A stretch of DNA of 25,001 nt, from the NCBI GenBank assembly GCA_003194525.1, contig NBIV01000486.1, positions 1 to 25,001 on the forward strand. Direction: 5' to 3'. Shown here one piece after another: positions 9,470 to 18,559 of this stretch. The notes under the pieces are model-generated. The model made no database searches. It was given only the letters and a program-made list of their open reading frames with translations, and had not been told where the DNA came from. Source of the DNA: Gracilariopsis chorda. Taxonomy: Eukaryota > Rhodophyta > Florideophyceae > Gracilariales > Gracilariaceae. Within the stretch, counting starts at the first letter, position 1. Each line of letters opens with the position of its first letter. The position numbers and the translations under genes are program-made.

Positions 9470-9922
9470 TTACTTGTAGTCTTTTACAGCGTTTAAGAAA
9501 TTCATATATATTTTGCAAGACGGTTCATCGAGCTCCAAATCTCCGAAATGAAGACCACTGGAGTGAACGGTGCGAGTTATCATAGTCCACGGATCAATTC
9601 CAAACACCTTCTCATTGAGAACTTCATCTTGATAAAGGTATTCAACTGCAAGAACGATTGTCCATTCATTTCTCGCTCCAAGAACAACATCTCGCGGACT
9701 ACCTGTTATCGAGAAACGACCACTGACATCGGTGACTCCGAACCCAATTTCATTTGGCACGAAACCAATGAGATGAATCATCTTAAGCTTTGTATATGAA
9801 ATAGGCTGCCCAGAACACTTCAAAGTCCCACTAAGAGTGATTTCATCTTTTCCGAAGCACTATGCATTGCAGAGTGTAGAGAGAAAAGCCAGCACGATAG
9901 ATAGAAACGTAATTGACGGCAT
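9470..9922 (-). pseudogene. Secreted transthyretin-like protein, one in-frame TAG
   Basis: The frame starts at ATG 9920-9922 with a clear signal peptide (residues 1-20: MPS, a hydrophobic core, ending TLCNA). Codon 21 is TAG (9860-9862). The same frame then continues uninterrupted to TAA at 9470-9472. The mature part has LSGTLKCSGQPISYTKLKM, GVTDVSGRFSITG and DPWTMITRTVH, which resembles the beta-sandwich of transthyretin-like or carboxypeptidase-regulatory-like domains (a Cys-Gly-Pro start, then TDxxGxF.. G). Nematode TTL proteins are similar in length and layout; this is my inference, not a search result. With signal peptide, domain and promoter all in place, the lone stop is the only visible defect. 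It could be a recent pseudogene, a polymorphism, a sequencing error or a recoded stop. Confidence 0.6.
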
Positions 9923-10006
9923 TTCACGTTGGCACTGAAGCCCAAAAGCAATGAAAAACGGTGTAGGGGAATCCTGTGCCGTGGAGGTCATATGAATTCC
10001 TCGCTC

Positions 10007-10013
10007 TTTATAA
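10007..10013 (-). promoter_or_regulatory. TATA box for the transthyretin-like gene
   Basis: TTATAAA on the minus strand, 85 bases upstream of the ATG at 9922. This suggests the locus was a proper transcription unit rather than a retrocopy fragment. Confidence 0.45.
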
Positions 10014-11559
10014 TGGGGCATGGGAGGGTGCAAGATACTCCTGAAGCATCGCATATATTTCCAGAGTGGATGTTGAGTCGAGAATAGAATAACTGGTCAG
10101 TTCTACATCTCTGCAACAAAAACATGTACAACGTTTGTCAGCGCAAGGCTGGGGATTTAGAGAGAAATGAACGTATAATAATTTAATTCAACACAATTAT
10201 AGAGGAAGCTTTCTCGTGTTCCCCGTTTGCCAACCACCCATCTCATATATCTGATTTTTATATGCCCATGACAACAACACAGCAGTCATTGTTCTTTGTG
10301 GCCATGTTACTGAAAACAAGGATCATCTGGTGTTGCATTCTAGTTGTTCATTTGATTCCATTACGACCTTCACAACGTTCCCAAACGTAATCCTCTCTGA
10401 AACGTGTAGCAGTGTCGACACTATGCTCGTAAAGTGGCAGTATTTGATTGACCAATAGGGAGATAGGCGCCGGTCGCTCCTGCACGAGATTACCCGCGAA
10501 AGCCGCTAGCTGTTCTTCGTTTACTGTTTGGTGCCATCTCTGATGTTTCTACTCTACACATTCGATGCACGAACAACAGAACCAAGAAGAACAGCAATAA
10601 AGTCTACACAAATGCTTGTGTCGTATTGTAAATCTGGGATTGCCCCTGCAGTCCTCACAGGTTCTTCTGTACAGGAACAGCTACATCAGCTTACTGTCCC
10701 TGCTGATAGAAACCACGATAACCAGACTGGGTTACTAACCATACCAAGACAATATTTACAGTACATTACACTTGCAGTTCTCCTTGTTATCTGGAATGGA
10801 AAGAAGCCAACGATTCTGTTCTCTCACGCCACGTCTTGCAGTATCGATCATCTGAAGATATGAGAAGAATCTCTTCTCGTTGACTATACCGCAGGTAGGA
10901 AGTATTGTTGAAAGTGGTTCTATAGCCTGGGTTTCCTGCACGTTGTTTCATCACGGGCACTTCGATATCGTCAAGCAGCGACGCACAGTGTTCTGTATTC
11001 GTTCACCCGCGTATCTGTAGGAACTACAACCGTTCGCTGATAGTTCCCTTCCTGCTTGTGGAACGTATAGGAAGCATCAGGGTACAACAACTCCAGAATC
11101 TTCTCCCCAATGACACCAGAGCCAATCTATCTGGCGATAGCGTCCAGTACACGGTGAAGCTCGAGAAGATTTGCAACGATATGCAAGAGCTGTGCTGTAT
11201 ATCGAGTAATGCTATCGGTACTGTGGCACAGAACTGCGAAATTCGGTCCAACGCGTAGCGGCGAACCAGTTGTCTTATTGTTGGGTGCCTTCAAAGCGGT
11301 ATAATAACGTTTCGAAATGTCCAATAGAAGGGACTCGCTGTATTTCGGCACGAAAATAATACTTACTGTTGCACTATACACTGTTGGTGCGAGTGCGAAG
11401 GCCAGATCTGTACTTGCTATTGCCAGCATACCTTCGTATTTTCAAGCTCTCAACCAGGTTTAAAAGCGCTCAAGAGGTGAAGGTGTGGTATCTTCGATAC
11501 TCCAAACCACAGCCCCATCTCCTTCTGCATCCTTTCCCAGATCAAGATACATCTAGGAC
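10014..11559. other. Intergenic, only unassigned short frames
   Basis: Two frames stand out but match nothing: 10528-10863 (plus, 111 codons, GTG start) and 11127-11429 (minus, 100 codons, ATG). The latter overlaps open plus frames, and its strand is uncertain. The segment 11178-11246 is weakly similar to 12466-12534 on the same strand (see findings). Confidence 0.4.
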
Positions 11560-11976
11560 ATGCCGTCGCTTAATATCCTATTTCCTCTCTTTGCAATCAT
11601 TTTCTCGAGGTCGTTTGCGTTTATCATAACTTGCTTCGGCTCAAATGCTTATCAGGAGTGCTTTACTCAATATGGCACAAACGTATTCTGCCGTGGCTTT
11701 CATGTCCCAGATGGGCATACTGGTATTGCCCTTGTTTCCGGAAATGAGAGAGGTCGTATGGATATCAAGCAGTTGATGATAGTTAATGACTCACAACACG
11801 GAGGAGATACATGCTCTTCTGCAGGTGAGCTACAGTATGAATTGCAAGACGAATCCTCTGCCCACTTTCTCGAACCGCCCCATTGCATCGTGCGTGAACT
11901 CGAACGGGATCTTGATGTGCATTATTCCACTGCCAATAGTTTTGGATTGTGTACAATGCCTTGTTCGTATGTATGA
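11560..11976 (+). CDS. Small secreted cysteine-containing protein (138 aa)
   Basis: An uninterrupted frame from ATG 11560 to TGA 11974-11976. Residues 1-20 (MPSLNILFPLF onward) form a typical signal peptide with a plausible cleavage after SFA. The mature chain has seven cysteines (25, 34, 44, 85, 109, 131, 135), no second membrane segment and no domain I recognise. Paired cysteine spacing suggests disulphide bonds in a secreted protein. The start was chosen because the signal peptide begins right at this ATG. A different frame is open across the 3' end (to 12097), so a frameshift near the C-terminus cannot be excluded. Function is unknown; a cell-surface, extracellular or effector role would be speculation. 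Confidence 0.5.
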   Translation: MPSLNILFPLFAIIFSRSFAFIITCFGSNAYQECFTQYGTNVFCRGFHVPDGHTGIALVSGNERGRMDIKQLMIVNDSQHGGDTCSSAGELQYELQDESSAHFLEPPHCIVRELERDLDVHYSTANSFGLCTMPCSYV

Positions 11977-12715
11977 CGTCGCCCTCGAAGGGCCGGGTAA
12001 GAGAGAAGTTGTCATGCGTGATGGAACAAGTCGTTCAAACATTATTTCTTCGGATGAGCTCACTTGTAGTGCGCTTATTATACCCCGCAAAGGATGAAGT
12101 GGAGCACGGTATAGCCCATCTTGCTTGGCGCAGCAAAAACTCTCTCATTCGTGCCATGGACTGCCCTCAAGTGGTCTCCATGGGTGGGTGTCCGTGGGTG
12201 GGTGTCCGTGGGTGGGTCGGGTTAAACAGGGGGTGCTCTCAGAATTAATGCATAAAGCGACGTGCCTCGGGAAGCATGACATTTCCTGAAAATATAGCGC
12301 TTGCGATTTGATTGGCAACCGAGATATTGTTTCTTGATTAGTTGAGTCCAGAAAGCGTGATATATCCAGGTCTAAAATTTCACCAAATTGAGCTCGGTAT
12401 AGAGCGGTACGCTATTGCTTAGAGCCAGAAAATAAGATGTCCAATTCTGCAGATGTGCTAAACTATACCCTTTGCAGGAGTTACGTTGCAAATCGAGTTC
12501 AACTCTCGGGGCACGGCGGAGCAGAATTAGACCCATTGCCTCCGGCGAGGGACCTAATTTTGCTGTAGTGGCCAGAGATTTGAACGAGATTTTCAACATG
12601 TGCTCAGCTCACTCTCTGAGGTTCACCACGCAGCCGCGGAATTCAAATGTCTGAAACTAGAACTGTAGAGTTGAGATAATTTGCAAATATAATGCACTCG
12701 TAGTCTTGCTTTTAA
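11977..12715. other. Intergenic with G-rich repeat
   Basis: Apart from the G-rich tandem repeat annotated separately, I see no gene. A plus frame 12472-12654 and a minus frame 12372-12599 overlap, and neither is recognisable. Confidence 0.4.
12181..12233 (+). repeat. G-rich 14-bp tandem repeat, G-quadruplex candidate
   Basis: The unit TGGGTGGGTGTCCG occurs twice in full (12181-12194, 12195-12208). A partial third copy follows (12209-12217), then CGGG and, ten bases on, a run of five G. At least eight runs of three or more G fall within about 50 bases on the plus strand. Confidence 0.8.
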
Positions 12716-13234
12716 GTGAACGAAAACGTTCACCGAACCAGCGCGAGGTTAGACACGTGCAGGTATATGGAAGAATTATCGTGTTTATATGTACATCTGA
12801 TTATCTATGGCTTGAGCCACCGCAAGCATGAGACCTCTCATAAGAGTGTTGCGACCCACACGGAACGTGAATGTAATCCCTTCTACGATGACATCAATTC
12901 AAATACCATGCGGGCGTCCGATTTGGCACGCGAAGTGTGGATGAACACGTTGAAGCTTCTCTTAAATTTTATGATGGACACCAGCAATGCCCCCGAAATT
13001 GCAACCAGCTCCAGCAAGCAACTTCCACTGCTGCGGGGTTTGGACCGAGACATTGATCCCTCTCAAATATTTTCGGAGTCAGAGGGCGTAGCCGGGGAAG
13101 CGTCGCCATCGATGAAAGGGCAATACTTGAACGGATGTTATCTGACAGAGTCACCTGACAGTTTGCGAACTATGCTGATAGCTTTAGGGAGGATTCGTTT
13201 GGAGAAAAAGTGGTTGGAACTAAATTGGTTCTAG
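12716..13234 (+). CDS. Hypothetical 172-codon frame
   Basis: The longest unassigned frame in this part, opening with GTG and ending TAG at 13232-13234. The predicted protein is hydrophilic after residue 60 and contains a run around DLAREVWMNTLKLLLNFMMD. It has no signal peptide, known motif or convincing start codon context. A frame of this length can arise by chance in 25 kb, so it may not be a gene. Confidence 0.2.
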   Translation: MNENVHRTSARLDTCRYMEELSCLYVHLIIYGLSHRKHETSHKSVATHTERECNPFYDDINSNTMRASDLAREVWMNTLKLLLNFMMDTSNAPEIATSSSKQLPLLRGLDRDIDPSQIFSESEGVAGEASPSMKGQYLNGCYLTESPDSLRTMLIALGRIRLEKKWLELNWF

Positions 13235-14850
13235 TACTTCGAAAGGCTAGGAGCTTCAGAGTATGTTTTTCATCGAGATTCCATCATTAGTACAATTCAT
13301 TGCTGAAAGTACAGTTGGAACAAAAATAGAATTCTGGCAATTATTGTGATTCGAAACAAAACCAGAATTGTCCATAGAGACTGGTTCCAATACCTTCTAT
13401 TCTCTATCTCGACTATCAACCAGCACGTCAACCACTACATCGGTACTCTCAATATTTGGACACACCCAACCAAGTCGGAACTTTTCCATTAGCTGTCCAA
13501 TTCCCTATGGCATATATCTCCTTTTTCGTTGCTTTTTGATTTTCACGTTCACCTCTGACTTCTTCTTATTCTTGTTCTTTCAGTCTTGGCTGTAGTCTAG
13601 TGGTCTGGTATATTCATATCATTTCTCCGATTATCACGGCCCTGTTGCTTAGGTCGGAAGATTTGCTCTGGTTTATCTTCCATTACAATATTTTGGATTA
13701 CTATTATTCACTGGTTTGTTGTCGCAAGTGAACTATGACGCGTGTAACTCTGCTTATAGATTTCATTCTCACTATCTGAGATTGTCCAGAATTCCTTTTG
13801 TTGTTTCATTTGGTATTGCCACACACCAGACTGTTCTGCCTTTTCGATCATTATTTTCGCACTTTTTCTTTGCAAGTACATTGTTTATGAAGCTGTATTG
13901 ATATTGGTTTTCGTATCTTTCAGTTGTGTTGTTCTTGACATTCGCTTTGATTTAAGTTTTTACTTTTCTGCCTGAGCTTCTAGTTTCATTGCAGGGGCTG
14001 TTCGCACCTATGGGTCGCGAGCTACGAGAGCTGTTCGTCCACAACGCTGAGGTTTGATGCTCTTATTTTGTTCAGAGGCTGCTCCGTCGTGCCTTAACTG
14101 CACCACAGAGCAGTGAGAGAACGCTGCCTACAACTACTGCTACCCACCGTGCAACCAACGCAGCTTTCGGATGGAAGGAACTCTGCTTCCGTCGTGCGCT
14201 CCGACCACCCAGGCAGAGCCGAAAACCGCTACACTACGCAATCCATTGGTCTCCCGGATTGCTCCTGCCATTCTCTACAAGTGACAGAGGCTTCGAAGTT
14301 TTTTGTATCAAATGAGACCGATCATTATCACTCCAACCATACCACCTACTAGTTCCGTCAAGTCGGCAGCTACTATAGTTCAACTGTCTCTTTCAGTTTT
14401 CCTTCTCCTTCTGTTTCATTGAGACTGTCACTTTTCTCCACACTGTTTTTTTTTGTTTTCCCCCGCATTTGCTTTTCGAGGACTGAATACCTCTGTTTTG
14501 GTCTTTGGCTTTTATTACTCTTTATCTTTCGCTTGCAATTTGGGACTCATTTTGATGTTCTTTGTTAATTCTTACCTACTTTATCCGTTGCATGCTAGGG
14601 CAGGTGTCTGATTCATTTGTGCTGCCTTTATGCCTTACGAATGACCTCAGTACTTACACTAATTAAAGGTTTGCGATGTAATCACATCCAATGGTCGTCT
14701 TTCTTAGTGGGTGCCACTATATCACTCTTCCAATGACGAGATTTTATCTTGTTCAGTTTACAGGAGACGCTCGGAGAGGCGCGTTTTGGCTCTCGACAAC
14801 CGCTTAATGAAATTGTCGGGATTCGGTAGCAAAGTTCAACAGGCGACGCA

Positions 14851-14869
14851 AGTCAATGAGTCATTGACT
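14851..14869. promoter_or_regulatory. Palindrome with AP-1/GCN4-type core
   Basis: Perfect 9-bp arms (AGTCAATGA / TCATTGACT) around a single G. The centre reads ATGAGTCAT, the consensus site of AP-1/Gcn4-type bZIP dimers. Binding is an inference from the consensus. Confidence 0.4.
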
Positions 14870-14997
14870 CCTTCAAAACTGGGGTGACTATACCGAAACG
14901 ATATGTGGATAAGCATAATTCCTAGTCATTAGCTTTTCACTACTGAACGCTGCTAGTAACGAATACAACGGTAACTTTCTACATAGAAAACAGAATC

Positions 14998-15006
14998 TAT
15001 AAAAAG
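14998..15006 (+). promoter_or_regulatory. TATA-like box
   Basis: TATAAAAAG, 27 bases upstream of a perfect 16-bp palindrome and about 140 bases upstream of the tRNA-like sequence. No downstream coding region is visible, so it may belong to a decayed LTR or a non-coding transcript. Confidence 0.3.
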
Positions 15007-15032
15007 GTTTGAAGTACTTCACTCGATCATTC

Positions 15033-15048
15033 GAGACATCGATGTCTC
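15033..15048. repeat. Perfect 16-bp palindrome
   Basis: GAGACATCGATGTCTC equals its own reverse complement. A second perfect palindrome, GAAGTACTTC, lies just upstream at 15011-15020. Confidence 0.75.
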
Positions 15049-15138
15049 ATGGAGAGCATTGTAGTATCAGCGACCTACAGATCGAAGACACTATCCGTAC
15101 CGTAACACCTTCAGTCATGTGCCCTAGGTAACACATGA

Positions 15139-15219
15139 GCAGCCATAGCTCAGCTGGTAAGCAAGGTGAGTGCTATTTACAGAAGGCCGTGAAGTTGGGA
15201 TCGAGTCCTGCCACAGCCA
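15139..15219 (+). ncRNA. tRNA-derived sequence (tRNA pseudogene or SINE head)
   Basis: Box A, TAGCTCAGCTGG (15146-15157), matches the Pol III consensus exactly. Box B, GGATCGAGTCC (15198-15208), matches 10 of 11 positions, at tRNA-like spacing. The T-arm can pair with two wobbles. The acceptor stem cannot form: the 5' seven bases GCAGCCA do not pair with CACAGCC. No normal anticodon stem is evident either. So it is not a working tRNA but keeps an internal Pol III promoter, as SINE heads do. No poly(A) tail or second copy was found in the window. Confidence 0.55.
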
Positions 15220-15785
15220 CTCACCCCAGTTCACTAGGTGCGGCCAGACTCCATCGATGAGACTTCAATTACTTTGTTGGCCTCTCTTTTTGTTGCATGT
15301 TGCCATTATTTTTCTAAACAAAGATGCGAACCTGCTTTACTTTCGCTACCTGCTTTCGCAAACACTTTTTACCTTTCCCGGAGGAGCAGTAAGACGCTTC
15401 TAGGAATGGTTGAACGCGATAATTCCTACCTTATGGTGTATCAGAGTGTGTTCTCACATCGCCTTGTCGCTCTATATCTCCGAAATACTGAAAACGAAAT
15501 ATGTTGATGGCTGGGCGAAGTACGCGCACGAATCGCGCAAATGTGACGTAGAATAATTGCCGTTTTAATAGTAACGGAAACGGTGAGACGGAAAACCAGC
15601 TTCGAGCTCGGCAACCCAGCACCGGTTGGGATCTTGAAATACGCTCCGTGAGCGTTACAGCCCAGGAGGACACCGTTCTACGGCGAAATCCGGAAGACGG
15701 CGTAGCAAAACGCAGAACAATCAATTACGTAGACACACAACGCTACAATGAAAGCACATCTCCAGGAGGAAGAAGTCCGGAAGAG
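15220..15785. other. Non-coding, probably degraded LTR
   Basis: Frames on both strands are short and unassigned. The stretch ends in the 30-bp motif shared with the leader of the Ty3/Gypsy element, so part of it may be the U3 region of a solo or partial LTR. The U3 itself does not visibly match the other copy. Confidence 0.35.
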
Positions 15786-15815
15786 AGGAGGCGGCCTCAG
15801 TAGGGCTTCTGAGGT
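15786..15815 (+). repeat. LTR-leader motif with hairpin, copy 1
   Basis: Matches 21236-21265 at 28 of 30 positions in the same orientation. It contains an inverted repeat CCTCAG (15795-15800) / CTGAGG (15809-15814) with an 8-base loop. Both differences between the copies lie outside the stem. Related sequence continues weakly downstream on both sides. Confidence 0.75.
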
Positions 15816-16636
15816 TTCGTGTCAGCGTTTTGCACCCCCTCGCGGTCAACTATTGCACCGCTTGCGTGTTTTGGCCAATAAAAGATATTCCAAACTTGGC
15901 GTAGTGTGAAAAAGCACCAACTCGGGAGAGCCTTCAGCGCTGTCGTCTGTCTTGCCCAGTGTCTTGCTTTTACATAAGCGACTATTGAATGGCAACGATG
16001 ACATTACTTTTTTGCACCTTGGATAGTTACTTACATGAAAAGAGTGAGAAGAACAATAATTCACAACGCTTCCAACATTTGCGGATCGCCCATCTTTTTC
16101 TCTGGCCATGTCTCCAGCCGTAATAGTTGATTCTATTTCAGTACGCCTTTTTTTCACATACAGGTCTTGGAAGTGGTTGTTTGAGATTGTCAGCTGTGCC
16201 TTTGCTGTTCCGTAATAGCTGAGCCTGTGGCCGGTCCGAGCGTACTCGGTGAGTACCTATCGTCTCTCCTGATACTGCAAGTAAATGTTTGGAATGCCAC
16301 TCTTATGTGAAATGTTTCAAGTCTTTGCAGGGATCTATGGAAGTCATGGTTGATGACACAACGATGCAGATCCAGAAAGTTGAGTTAATGTAGATTAAAG
16401 CTTTCTTTTTTACCTTTGCCCAAAGCAAACCTCTGAGTTCCGCTATTGGTGCAAGTTGTGTCAACCAGACTACTAACATTTTGAAGCTGGACGCAGGTGT
16501 ACTATGGGCCTCTTACAGGTACGCGATTTGTCATTGTCGGTTTATTCTATTGAGAAGCTACATAGAAACAGGTTGAAGGAACCGAAGCTCTTCAAGTTTC
16601 TTGGGGTCTACCCTCCGTGAACGACAATCCTTCTGC
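15816..16636. other. Non-coding, 3' flank of the first vWA gene
   Basis: No gene recognised. A minus frame of 103 codons (15846-16157) is unassigned. TTTATT at 16541-16546 gives AATAAA on the minus strand, 91 bases past the vWA stop codon, and is a likely polyadenylation signal for that gene. Confidence 0.45.
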
Positions 16637-17335
16637 TTACAAATCGAGAGAGATGCCGCAGATCTCAACCACTAGATCTTCCACCTTCTCGGACAGTTCA
16701 TCGTAGTCATCAACGGTGAACACGCCTCCAGTTTCTCCAGCAACCTCGCTCAAAATACGCTCGCCTTCCTTACCAGGGTATCCAATGCTAACGGTTGAAA
16801 TTTCACCGCCGACTTTGCGCCTGAAGTTGTTGGCACGGCGAATAGGGTCACCTCCCAACGTGTTTCTTCCATCGCCAATCACCACCATCTTGTTCACAAT
16901 GTTTGCGTCGGCCGCATTCTTCCTTGCTCTACGCAGCTGTGAGTGACAGAACACAATGCCAGATCCGACTGAAGTCTGGGAGTCGTGCCTGTATGGCGAA
17001 AACCCGACTTCTGTGTTGAAGGTGGCCACGTCACCGGTCATAGACGCGATCTTGTACGTGCGTCTTCCATACTGTCCGGCGGCAAATTTGGTTCGGCGGT
17101 CATTGCCAAGAATAGCAGTGATATCGAGGATGAAATCCCTTCCTTTGGAGAACTGCTGCTTAGTTACAGAACCACTTGTGTCCAAGGCAAAGCAGACATG
17201 AGCGAGACATCCACGGGCTTCCACTGCTTCTGAAGCAGTTCTTATGGTGTTTTGGTATCTGAGCTTTGCTTCTTCAACAGATCGGCAGCTGGCGTACGCA
17301 AACAGCAAAGCGAGAACAAAGAAACACTTTATCAT
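16637..17335 (-). CDS. Secreted von Willebrand factor A domain protein with intact MIDAS
   Basis: An uninterrupted 232-residue frame from ATG at 17333-17335 to TAA at 16637-16639. Residues 1-18 form a signal peptide ending ASCRS. A vWA domain covers about 44-228. Its metal-ion-dependent adhesion site is complete: DTSGS (52-56), the Thr of QTSVGSG (121) and the Asp of IGDGRN (155). Such domains bind extracellular ligands through a bound Mg or Mn ion. The whole protein is little more than signal plus one vWA, so it should be a small secreted or wall/matrix protein. Cysteines at 43, 48, 130 and 227 could form disulphides. A TATA box lies about 100 bases upstream and AATAAA downstream, so the unit looks complete and intronless. 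A paralogue is transcribed divergently 1.2 kb away. Confidence 0.88.
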   Translation of the reverse strand: MIKCFFVLALLFAYASCRSVEEAKLRYQNTIRTASEAVEARGCLAHVCFALDTSGSVTKQQFSKGRDFILDITAILGNDRRTKFAAGQYGRRTYKIASMTGDVATFNTEVGFSPYRHDSQTSVGSGIVFCHSQLRRARKNAADANIVNKMVVIGDGRNTLGGDPIRRANNFRRKVGGEISTVSIGYPGKEGERILSEVAGETGGVFTVDDYDELSEKVEDLVVEICGISLDL

Positions 17336-17435
17336 TTTTGTGATTGCGTTTGCGGTAGATGGTACTGGTTAGGAAGACTGATCAGATGAGTAGTTGAGGT
17401 GAGTTGAAGTTTAGCCGACTGAACCACAAGCTGGG

Positions 17436-17444
17436 CTATTTATA
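17436..17444 (-). promoter_or_regulatory. TATA box of the first vWA gene
   Basis: TATAAATAG on the minus strand, 101 bases upstream of the ATG at 17335, leaving room for a 5' UTR of about 70 bases. Confidence 0.6.
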
Positions 17445-17796
17445 CAGAGGTCAAATGTGCTTCTGTTCTTCGACTATCGCCTCCTGCATCAGCTATACGT
17501 TGAGTTGGATCAACAGAAAGCAAAGTCCAACAAAAGATTGTTGCTGGCTTCTATTCATAGAACAAGAAAGAGCTTCTGCATATTAGGTGACCGCCAATCT
17601 TCTCCATTAAAACCACGTTGTGCATTCGACCTAACCCACAGGTATGGCAATTTGAAAATACAGGTCATGAGCAACATGAAAAATGTTACCGGATCAACTT
17701 CCGCTTCATGTGTCATGAATTTTTTCCGTGTGTGCTCTGCCTGCGTGAACCACAGCCACTGTACTTTGCACCCCTTACGAACTCGAAAACTTCTCC

Positions 17797-17817
17797 TATC
17801 ACGTTTGAAACGTGATA
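17797..17817. promoter_or_regulatory. Perfect interrupted palindrome between the divergent vWA genes
   Basis: Arms TATCACGTTT and AAACGTGATA flank a single G. Each arm contains CACGT, a half-site type used by bZIP and bHLH factors. It lies about 350 bases upstream of the first vWA TATA box and about 740 bases upstream of the second gene's ATG. Confidence 0.5.
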
Positions 17818-18559
17818 AATATCTTCGAAACCGAACTTGGAATTGTTAGCGTCGAGCTGTACACTGGGAACCACTCTGCTTGTATTATTATACAGCTAAA
17901 CAACGTTACGTTGAGAACAGTCTTACCCTCGGGAGTACGTCCCTTGCTCACGGGCGTACACCATGAACGAGATTTACTGTATTGCTTCTGCATGGGTGTC
18001 ACGATGGAGGTAGACTGTGCCACAGCTTTAAGACAGAATGAAGTAGGTTCCGACCCCCAAAGCCACCAGCGAGCATACTGTATATGCGTACCTTGTGCAG
18101 TGCACACTCCTGGCGACAGTGTTTGATGAAATGTCCTGAGCGCACAAGCTCTTGTGGCGTCGACGCGTTCGCGCACCGCTGGTGTTGACCTTACTAATTT
18201 TATACTGTGGTTTGACTGGCGCAAACTGGAAACGCCTCTGTGATCCTTTTGTATGTAACAACATGTAAAGCCAGCAAACTCAAGTCCAACATTGTTACGG
18301 CCGCCATACCTCACCTCCGTTTCGGAGATGCTCTATGGAACCTGGGCTGCTGGAACCATTGGCAGGAGGAACTAGTTTTTGAGACATGATAAACTGTCAA
18401 CATTTTTCGCGAAAAGCAAGCATGCCATCGATATGTAGTCTGTTTTCGATTTCCGTGGTGCTTCTATGTCAGAGATTCCGTTCACCAGCCTCAAAACTCG
18501 CTTTCTGCCTCTTGTTACCGTGGCTTCTTCCCCAAACAAAGCTCTCCTACTGTGCTCAA

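Larger units (their letters stand above)
13235..15138. other. Long non-coding stretch, pyrimidine-rich on plus
   Basis: No frame is recognisable. From about 13360 to 14600 the plus strand is strongly T/C-rich, with long T runs (for example near 14450) and TTC/TCT clusters. This could be an intron, a UTR or the reverse of a purine-rich transcript. A palindrome cluster and a TATA-like sequence are annotated separately at its right end. Confidence 0.5.
17336..18559. other. Divergent intergenic region between the two vWA genes
   Basis: Contains the TATA box of the first gene and the 21-bp palindrome, annotated separately. A minus frame 17799-18314 (171 codons) and a plus frame 17812-18126 overlap, and neither is recognisable, so I call the stretch non-coding. 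The frame of the second vWA gene is open upstream to 18386, but the signal peptide supports the later ATG. Confidence 0.5.

Noticed and set aside
9470..9922. Assigning the whole window to a nematode because of the transthyretin-like relic
   Set aside because: The other genes show no introns and the Gypsy RNase H style points elsewhere; one beta-sandwich domain is not enough.
13593..13604. A second tRNA-like A box (TAGTCTAGTGGT)
   Set aside because: No B box is present at a suitable distance and no cloverleaf forms.
17799..18314. A 171-codon minus frame between the vWA genes
   Set aside because: It overlaps an open plus frame, resembles no family, has no signal peptide or start context, and a frame of this length is expected by chance in 25 kb.
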